From Zingiber officinale (Eukaryota; Streptophyta; Magnoliopsida; Zingiberales; Zingiberaceae), in NCBI RefSeq assembly GCF_018446385.1, contig NC_056000.1:35749511-35813510 (forward strand): a stretch of 64,000 bases of DNA, in the 5' to 3' direction. The notes below the pieces were generated by a model. It saw only the letters and a list, made by a program, of their open reading frames with translations. It did no database searches and was not told the DNA's origin. Within the stretch, counting starts at the first letter, position 1; each line of letters starts with the position of its first letter. The translations under genes were made by a program, and so were the position numbers. This document shows, piece after piece, positions 55,742 through 64,000 of the stretch.

Positions 55742-56447
55742 TGATCCGGCGGTAAAAATCCGGAACCCCATAAGGAGTCAACGCTGAGGGGAGGTCAAAG
55801 GATCCAGTGGCTCGCCGGAAAAGGGCGAGCCGACCGGACTCAGAAGAAAGGGAAATTTGATAGTAAAAGGCACCCTGGTAGGGACCAGGGGTCCGACGCT
55901 CAAATAAAGCAGTGCGTAATGACCGAGCGGAAGGAGGTGCCGCCCGGACGGCGCAAAGAATCAAGGCCGTCCGGACGACGTTCATCGCCCGCCCGGCGGG
56001 CCGGGCACCCCAGTCAGACGGTGGTAAAAAGACGGGGACATCTTCTGACAGCCGTCAAATCGTATGGTTGTGCCATACTTCTAGTCTGACAACGGGTGGT
56101 CCTGCCGTCCCATCAAAGAACATGCTCGGACTGTGGCAGCATGGTGTCAGGTAAGCTCTCTGACAAGTGCATACCGTGGTATGGGTTGCTGACACGTACG
56201 CACCTCGGTGGGCGTGCATCAGTTCCTTCTCCGTCCTATATAAAGAGGCTATTACTTCGCCAAAGGTACGCATGATACAAATTTGGCAGCCACTTTCTCC
56301 ACCACTTACCTGACTTGAGCGTCGGAGGACCGTCGCCGGGGCACCCCTCCCGGCTCGGTTTTGTTGCAGGTTCGCCGGAGCACTCGAGGATCCAGCAGAG
56401 AGCGCCACGTGCCCAGCGTCCGCTGACTCTTGGTTCGGACAGGATCA
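55742..56447 (+). repeat. 5' LTR of the older Tat copy (706 bp)
   Basis: TGATCCGGCGG start and TTCGGACAGGATCA end, followed after two to three bases by the primer-binding site. A TATATAAAG box near 56237 precedes the transcribed part. The middle is diverged from the young LTRs and shorter, but the last 150 bases match them closely. Confidence 0.85.
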
Positions 56448-56492
56448 AATTGGCGCCGTCTGTGGGAACGCTCCTGCATTCGAACAAGAACA

Positions 56493-59400
56493 ATGGACGA
56501 GGCTGGACGACAACACACGGTGGCGCTTTCAACAGAAGAACTCGACGCTCTGGTCGAGATGAGGGCCGCCAAACTCATGGAGCAAAAACAAAAAGCATCC
56601 GCCGAGCAACATCTGCGTCTGGTGGCCGAGCGGAAGCACCTCCAGCCACCGTCGCATTCCATCGGGCCTTATTTCGCACCCCTGAAGCCATACCAGCCCG
56701 AAGAGATAGAGGATCTTCCTCAGATGAAATGCCAAGGCGGGATGACAGGAAGGGGAAAGCTCCCCGAGCGGACTCCTCCCCCGAGCGGATCAATCGCCAA
56801 TTTTCGGAGGCTATCCTACGAGACCCTCTGCCCAAGCACTACGTGCCTCCGACGATCGGCGAATACAATGGAACAACAGACCCGGATGATCATCTGGGTA
56901 AGTTCGATAATACAGCCACGCTCCATCAGTACACAGATGGAGTAAAGTGTAGAGTCTTCCTTACCACCCTCTCGGGATCGGCTCAACGGTGGTTTCGGAG
57001 GTTGCCGGACGGATCCATCACGAGCTTCAAGGAATTCCGAACGGCCTTCCTCCACCACTTCGCCAGTAGTCGGCGTTATCAAAAGACAAGTGTCAGCTTA
57101 TTCGCCATCAAGCAAGAGCCGAGAGAATCGCTTCGAGGTTATATTCAGCGATTCAACCAAGTGGCGATGGATATCCCCACGGCCACATCGGAGACGATGA
57201 TGAATGCCTTCACGCAAGGCCTTGTGGATGGGGACTTCTTCCGGTCGCTCATCCGAAAGCCGCCCCGAGATTATGATCACATGCTACATCGGGCCAACGA
57301 ATATATAAATGTGGAAGAAGCGCAAGCCGCTCGGAAAAAGGAAACTCCAGCCGAGCGCGCACCTGTTCATGCCGAGCGGAAACAGCACGCCGCTCAGCAG
57401 CCACCCAGAGGACCGAGGGCCGAAGCAATTCGATCCCCTCATGCCAGATCGCACGTACAAGAAGTGGCTGCCGCTCGGCCCAAGCCAAAGAAGAGGTGGA
57501 CCCCTATGTTCTGCACCTTCCACCAGACGGATACGCACAACACGAGGGATTGCCGAAGCCTTCCCTTTGTGTCCAATCCTGTTCCCAGGAAAGCCGAACG
57601 ACGGTCGCCTCCCATCGACAGGAGACGTAGGACTCATGAAGCTGACCGGACCCGCACCGAGGGGCGACATCAGCAGACACCCGATCGGCACCGATCTCCG
57701 AGGCAGGAGGATCGCCGGGCATCCAGAGAACGGTCACGACCGTCCGCTCGGGAGGAGGAAAATAGGAGCAATACTTCCCGGGGCGAGATCAACGTTATTG
57801 CTGGTGGGCCGACCGGAGGAGACTCTAACCGAGCCAGAAAGGCGGGCGTCCGGCAACTGCAGTCGACTGCAGCCAAGAGCGGGCAAGTGGACCGAAATCA
57901 CTTTCGGACCCGGGGACTTAGAAGGAGTAGAAGTACCCACGCTGCTCATTAAAGCGGTAATAGCAAATTACACCATTCATCGCATATTTGTTGACACATG
58001 GAGCTCGGTCAACATCATATTCCGTATGCTCGATCACCGAATTGATCGAGCCGAGTCCGCCATGACGACCCGCCTACGGGTTTACGGCAACGGTTCAGCC
58101 CGGACAATCCTACCGCCACCTCACTGGAGAAGAGCCAGAGGACCAGGACAATAAACTTCGTGGTGGTCGACTCTCCTCATCCTACAACGTCATTTTGGGA
58201 CGACCGGCGCTCAGCGAATCCGAGCGGTTGTCTCAACCTTCCACCAGAAGATAAAGTTCCCGTGGAGGACAAAGTAGGAGAAGTGCGGGGCAGCTCGACG
58301 GTGCTATATAGAGATGATCCGAGCGAAGCTTGTTCCGCTCGGAAGGCGCCCCGAATTGAGGTACACGCCATAACCGAGAAACCTCCCGCTTTAATTTATG
58401 ATGAAAAGGAGGAAGTCCAGATCCATCCGACCCGATCGGAGGCCACGACTTTATCGCCTCGATCCGGAAGAAAAAGGAGAAGCCGATTCAATGCCTCCAA
58501 CGAAATCATGATGTCTTTGTCTGTCGACACATGAGTTACCCGAATTTCGCCGAGCCTAGCGCAAGATGAATTGCATGTCCGACCGACGCCCCGATGAAAG
58601 GTAGAAAAAGGGACTTCAACGAGCGTAATGCCATTATCCCAAGGGAGGTGGAAAACTCAAGGCCGGCCACATACGCGAGGTGCAGTTCCCGAGCTGGCTG
58701 GCCAACGTAGTCTTGGTCTCCAAGCCGGGCGGCAAGTGGAGAGTCTGCATCGACTTTTGAGATTTAAACAAGGCATGCCCCAAGGATTTTTATCCTCTGC
58801 CCCAGATAGATCAGCTGGTGGACTCTACGGCCGGCTGCGAATTAATTTGCATGCTTGACGCCTACCAAGGATATCATCAAGTGCCGCTCGCCCGGGAAGA
58901 TCAAGAAAAAGTAAGCTTCGTAACGGCCGGTGACACATATTGTTACAATGTGATGCCGTTAGGATTGAAGAATGCCGGGGCCACCTATCAACGCTTGATG
59001 AACAAGGTGTTCAAGGAGCAGATCAGGCGGAATCTGGAAGTTTATGTGGACGACATTCTTATCAAATCCGTCCGAGCGGCCGATCTTTTAAAGGATATGG
59101 AAGAAACCTTCCGAACGCTGCGCAAATATGGAGTCAAGCTAAATCCCCAAAAGTGCCTGTTCGGAGCCAAAGGAGGGCGTTTCTTGGGGTACATAGTGAC
59201 CGAGCGGGGAATCGAAGCAAAGTTAAAGCACCGCAAGACATGCCGCCCCAAGAAATACAAGAGAAGTGCAAAGGTTGACCGGTCGGATAACTGCTTTATC
59301 CATTCATCTCCAATCGCCCGATCAGAGCCCGCCATTCTTCAAGATCTGCACCGCCAAGTTCCAGTGGGATGAAGAATGTGACCGAGCATTTGAAGAGTTG

Positions 59401-61200
59401 AAGACATATCTTAATTCTCTGCCAGTGTTAGCCAAGCCGATCGGGGTGAGTCACTTTATATGTATCTGTCAACAACTGAGCATGCTGTAGGCTCAAGACT
59501 TGTGAGGGAAGAACAGCAGGTGTATTTTCTAAGCCACATTTTAAAAGATGCTGAATCTACACGGGCTCGAGAAGTTGGCCTTTGCTTTGGTTCTAGCCGC
59601 TTGCGCCCGTACTTCTTGGCTCACACCATTATTGTCCGGACGAATACACTCGGAAGAGTGATGTTGAATCCAAGCGTCCGGACGGCTTATCAAGTGGACG
59701 ATAGATTAGTGAATTTGACATCCAATATCAGCCCCGGCGATTAAAGCCCATCCTTGGCTGATTTTGTGACCAAGTGCAAAGGCCGAGCCGAAGCTATGTG
59801 GAGAATATATGTGGATGGATCCTCCACTCGGCTCGGAAGTGGGATCGGAATATTACTACTCTCACCTCGGGAAGAAAAGATGCATCTATCCGTCCGGCTA
59901 GATTACAAAGCTACTAACAATGAAGCGAGTATGAGGCCCTCATAGCCGGATTGCAGGCAGCACGGCATGTGGGAGCAGGTCGAGTGACACTCTATTCGAT
60001 TCACGGTTGGTCGCTCAGCAACTTTCCGGCACCTTTGAAATCAATCGTGTTCGGCTCAAACTCTAGCCGAGGCCTTTGAAAACTCAAAGCTACTTTCCGA
60101 GAGGTGCTTATTCGGAAGATCCCACGAACGGAGAACCAGCGGCCGATGAGTTAGCCAAACTCGCGAGCTCAATAACGCCGGTCGCCATTCAGAACCAATT
60201 GAAAAAACACTGCTGGTGGCGCATGTCGACCGGATGCAAGGCCTCGCGCTTCAAGTACCTCAATTTTTCTATAGAATTATCAGCCATCAGGGGCACGAAT
60301 GACACCGCTGCTCCAACTTCCTGAAGAACTAGGCAATGGTGATGGCTACCTTTCTCAATGTCATGAACTCTTAAGTGTAAGCTTGACTCACACATCCTCC
60401 GTGAAGTACATCAAGGATCATGCGGGGTCATCCGGGGCACTCATTGGCCAAGAAGATCCTCTTGGCGGATACTTTTGGCCAACATTACAAACAGATGCCG
60501 CTCGGAGTATCAACATGCCTTTCATGCCGAAGTATCACAACTTCTCCCACCGACCTACAGAGGAAATGAAGGCATCAACCATCTCATGTCCGTTCGATCA
60601 ATGGGGAATGGATATTGTGGGTCCATTTCAGCGCCGGGCAGAGGAAATTTTACTAGTGGCGGTAGACTATTTCTCCAAGTGGGTGGAGGCCGAGGCCCGG
60701 CAAAGATCACTGAATAAATGGTTAAAAATTCTATGCAAACATCATTTGTCGGTTCGGCATCTCTCGCCGACTAGTGTCCGACAACGAGCAGTTCACGTGG
60801 AAGATGTTAGAGGATTGGTGCAAAAGCTACGGCATTGAGCAACATTTCACGTCCGTGGCCTATCCTCAGAGCAAGTCAAGCTGAAGTCGCCAACCGTGAA
60901 ATTCTTCGTATTCTGCGCGCTCGACCATTTGGGAGGAGTTGGCCGGATGAAGTGCCGAGCGCCTTGTGGGCCATCCGAACGACGCCAAAAGAAGGGACGG
61001 AGTCACACCGTTCCATTTGGTATATGGCGGTGAGGTTGTCATACCGGTCGAAGTCGGCGTTGAGTCACCGGATCCGAGCTATGATGATGACAACGCCGAA
61101 CGAAGAAACATGGAGCTGGACTTGGTAGAAGAGGAGAGGCAAAGGCGTCCGTTCGTGATGGCATACCGTCACGGATGAAGCAAAACTACAACCTAGAGTA
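56493..61200 (+). pseudogene. gag-pol remnant of the older Tat copy
   Basis: Recognisable in order are gag (56493-57500, well preserved), protease, RT (58.7-59.1 kb, with DAYQGYHQVPLAREDQEKVS and VYVDDILIKS), both RNase H domains (59.4-60.2 kb, with IYVDGSSTRLGSGIGIL), and integrase (60.4-61.1 kb, with MDIVGPF and VDYFSKWVEAE). It is heavily broken; no long frame spans two domains after gag. Confidence 0.85.
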
Positions 61201-61479
61201 ATTCCATAGTTCCAAGTCGGCGATCTTGTCTCGAAGAAAGTCAAGCCGGTCGCGACGGCAAGCTTGAAGCTCCATGGGCGGGCCCTTTCAAAATCATCGA
61301 AAGCTCCGCGGCGCGTATTATCTAGAGGACGAGGACGGACGGCTAGATAGGCCGTGGAGCGAACCACCTCCACCGGGCGAGGTGAAAGGTGTATCATGTA
61401 AATCACCTGTATTTCATTTTTCGACTAAATACTTGAAATGCATAGATGAAAAGTCAAAAGAGCGAATATAAGGCATTAT

Positions 61480-63000
61480 CATCGTAACTCGAAGCCGATC
61501 GGCGGGGAGGTTTATATCCGAGCCGGAGCTCGAGCCGATCGGCGGAGGTATCCGAGGTTTATATCCGAGCCAGAGCTCGAGCCAGGCCCGAGCCGATCGG
61601 CCGGAGGTTTATATCCGAGCCGGGAGCTCGAGCGAAGGCCCCATCGGCGGGGAGGTTTATATCCGAGCCGGAGCTCGCGCCGCCGCGCCGATCGGCGGGA
61701 GGTTTATATCCGAGCCGGAGCTCGAGCCGACGGCACCGGCCGGGAGGTTTATATCGGAGCCGGAGCTCGAGCCCAAGGCCCCCGATCGGGCGGGAGGTTT
61801 ATATCCGAGCCGGGAGCTCGAGCTCGAAGACCCTGTGCCGTTCGCCGGGCCGATAGAATATAAGCTCAAATCAAGACCCCGACGGGCCGCATACTAGTGT
61901 GGCGGGAAGGAAACCAAAGCCCCTACTGCCTGTGATGATAGAGGGAGGTTATTGTCTCGAAGGCTGAGTCGGCCGGGTGTATGGTTTTCCGAGCCAAGTG
62001 CTCGACAACGAAGGCCCCGAGCCGCTCGGCCGGAGGTATACGGATCAAATTGGCGCCAAGCGCTCTAAAAACGGAAGCCCCGTACCATTCGGAAGGGGGT
62101 ATATTATCCGAGCCAAGATACTCGACGAAGTGGACCCTGAGCCGTTCGGCCAGGGAGTAATTATCCAAGCTAGACTTGAAAGGAAGGCCAAGGTCGGTCG
62201 ACCGTAGAGCTGCGCCGATCGGCTATAAATATCCGCGCCGTCTAGCCCAGACGTTAAACCGTAGAGCCGCGCCGACCGGCTATAAAAACCGAGCGGACGA
62301 ACCGACGAGCCCCGTCGTTAAAAATCGAGAGCCGCGCCGATCGGCTATAAATATCCGCACCGTCGAGCTCCGACGATAAATATCGAGAGACGAGCCGGCG
62401 TCTATAAAAACCGAGCGGACGAACCGACGAGCCCCGTCGTTAAAAATCGAGAGCCGTGCCGATCGGCTATAAATATCCGCGCCGTCGAGCTCCGACGATA
62501 AATATCGAGAGACGAGCTGCCTATAAATAATCCGAAGTGACGAACCGACGAGCCCCGTCGTTAAAAATCGAGAGCCGCGCCGATCGGCTATAAATATCCG
62601 CGCCGTCGAGCTCCGACGATAAATATCGAGAGACGAGCCGGCGTCTATAAAAACTGAGCGGACGAACCGACGAGCCCCGTCGTTAAAAATCGAGAGCCGC
62701 GCCGATCGGCTATAAATATCCGCGCCGTCGAGCTCCGACGATAAATATCGAGAGACGAGCCGGCGTCTATAAATAATCCGAGCGGACGAGCCGACGAGCC
62801 CCGTCGTTAAAAATCGAGAGCCGCCGACCGGCTATAAATATCCGGCCGAGCTCCGACGATAAATATCGAGAGACGAGCCGACGCCTATAAATTCCGAGCG
62901 GACGAACCGACGAGCCCGTCGTTAAAAATCGAGAGTCACACCGACCGCTATAAATATCCGCGCCGAGCTCCGACGATAAATATCGAGACACTTAAAGTTG
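61480..63000. repeat. Tandem arrays of the older Tat copy
   Basis: Three blocks are seen. About seven short units with GGAGGTTTATATCCGAGCC occupy 61480-61830. About four units with GAGCCG(T/C)TCGGCC(G/A)G occupy 61960-62170. About six units of roughly 120 bp with CGGCTATAAATATCCGCG and CCCGTCGTTAAAAATCGAGA occupy 62200-63000. The last is the counterpart of the 123-bp array at 21.3-22.1 kb and keeps the TATAAATA motif in every unit. Confidence 0.85.
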
Positions 63001-63188
63001 GGACGAGGGAAAATTTCTTGCTAAAATAGAAAGGAGCATAAGATTATCTAATATGCAAGCCAAAAAGTCATTACATAGATAAGCGGGCCGAACGGCTGGA
63101 ATTCAAAAAGTTTCTGAAACGCTCCTCACACATCGAAATCAAAAGAGCGTGGGATGGCGCCCATCACGCCGCCAGATCCTGGGGATAG

Positions 63189-63720
63189 TCACGGCAGACA
63201 GTGACCTTTGGTCTTCAGATAGCCCACCGCCGCCTTGATGGCCTCCTCGAACGTGAGGGATATCTTGTCGGTAAATTTCTCTCCGAAGCCTTCCGAGCGG
63301 AGGAACGCCTTCCTCACTTCGTCCGAGCGGGCCGACTCCCCCTCTTGATACTCCTTGAGCGCGGCATGGGCAGCGTCGCTAGCAGCTTGGAGATCCTTCA
63401 AGTCTCCATCGAATCTTTGGAGATCAGCCGAGCGGCTCTCTTTTTCGGTGGCCAGCAGAGCATCCAGATCCTTGATGCGTTGCTCCAGCCCCCTGATCTC
63501 CACCTTCATGTGGTCCATATCGTTGATGGCCTGTTGCTTCCGAGTGATCGCCGTCTGGATCTCCTTGTCTCGCTGCTTAATCATTGTTTCAAGCCGAACG
63601 ACCTTGCTCGCGGATCGAGGCTCGCTTCCGCTCGGCCTAGCGATTTCTTGCCTTCTCAGCGACCGCCTCGGCCCCCATCGCTTTTTGTTTCTTCGTTCCT
63701 CCTCCAAGCCAACCGATCGC
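63189..63720 (-). pseudogene. Antisense ORF remnant of the older Tat copy (coiled-coil end)
   Basis: The minus strand encodes a long coiled coil (IRGLEQRIKDLDALLATEKE and similar heptads) and a C-terminal part (FTDKISLTFEEAIKAAVGYL) related to the end of the antisense ORF in the young element. It is antisense to gag-pol, as there. It continues past the window end; broken. Confidence 0.6.
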
Positions 63721-64000
63721 TAATGGCGATCTGCTCCACCCAGTCCAAACACGAACAGGTAAAACTTCAAATAAGAGAGAGAAGAGGGGAAGGGTGCCGG
63801 TGGGTTGAAGGTTGTTGTCACCGAGCTGCCCGGGAGTCAACTTAGCTATCCGACCGAGCATCTATCCAAGCTTGTGCAAGAGGGCCCGCTGTGGTGATCA
63901 TCCGTCAGAAACACCCCGATCGGCGGCATGTACGCCTAAAGGGAGGCGCAGCTTTAAGTAAATTCGCCGCCCCGCCTCCGAGATGGCCCGCCACAGAAGA

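Larger units (their letters stand above)
55742..64000 (+). mobile_element. Older, broken Tat-lineage Gypsy element (runs off the window end)
   Basis: Same family as the element at 17.2-28.6 kb, in opposite orientation: 5' LTR, primer-binding site TGGCGCCGTCTGTGGGA, gag-pol, tandem arrays, then an antisense ORF remnant. It carries many breaks (well over ten) and several short losses, so it is clearly older than its relative. The 3' LTR is beyond 64000, so LTR-based dating is not possible here. Confidence 0.9.

Overview
The window is nuclear DNA of a flowering plant, most likely a monocot of the ginger order. The evidence is split AT-rich genes with plant-type introns, a nuclear tryptophan synthase alpha gene with a transit-type N-terminus, a plant DUF506 gene, and several plant LTR retrotransposon lineages (Copia, Ty3/Gypsy Tat, TRIM), an RTE LINE and CACTA ends. 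The ginger-family assignment is my inference from the style of the GC-rich Tat elements and is not proven here.

Layout. 1-11.1 kb is a nest of transposable elements. It holds a Copia LTR, a broken 5' fragment of a UIEF-like mRNA-export gene (2.24-2.85 kb), a CACTA terminus, a truncated Copia element with a long minisatellite-bearing LTR, a 642-bp TRIM with a perfect target duplication, an orphan exon and a second CACTA terminus. 13.86-16.82 kb is a complete seven-exon aldo-keto reductase gene (minus) with a solo LTR in intron 3. 17.23-28.56 kb is a very young, nearly whole Tat-lineage Gypsy element (minus), flanked by CACGA on both sides. It carries an antisense extra ORF and a 123-bp tandem array. 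28.6-38.1 kb is AT-rich and gene-poor, but holds a 2.6-kb fold-back inverted repeat built from the first exons of a VAC14 gene. 38.57-39.65 kb is a two-exon DUF506 gene (plus). 40.72-48.02 kb is a nine-exon tryptophan synthase alpha gene (minus) whose third intron holds a 3.4-kb RTE LINE with a 12-bp target duplication. 49.72-53.65 kb is a ten-exon CDK5RAP3/C53 gene (minus), which probably uses one GC-AG intron. 54.6-55.6 kb is an old Copia LTR-like remnant. 55.74 kb to the window end is an older, much broken Tat copy (plus) of the same family as the young one.

The four intact-looking host genes are independent and share no pathway: an NADPH-type oxidoreductase, a DUF506 protein, plastid tryptophan (indole) synthesis, and UFMylation/ER-phagy. 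The most unusual items are the VAC14 hairpin, the antisense ORF with its own TATA box in the young Tat element, and the UIEF fragment trapped between a CACTA end and a Copia LTR. All exon borders were read by eye from splice consensus, reading frame and remembered family sequence; no search was run.
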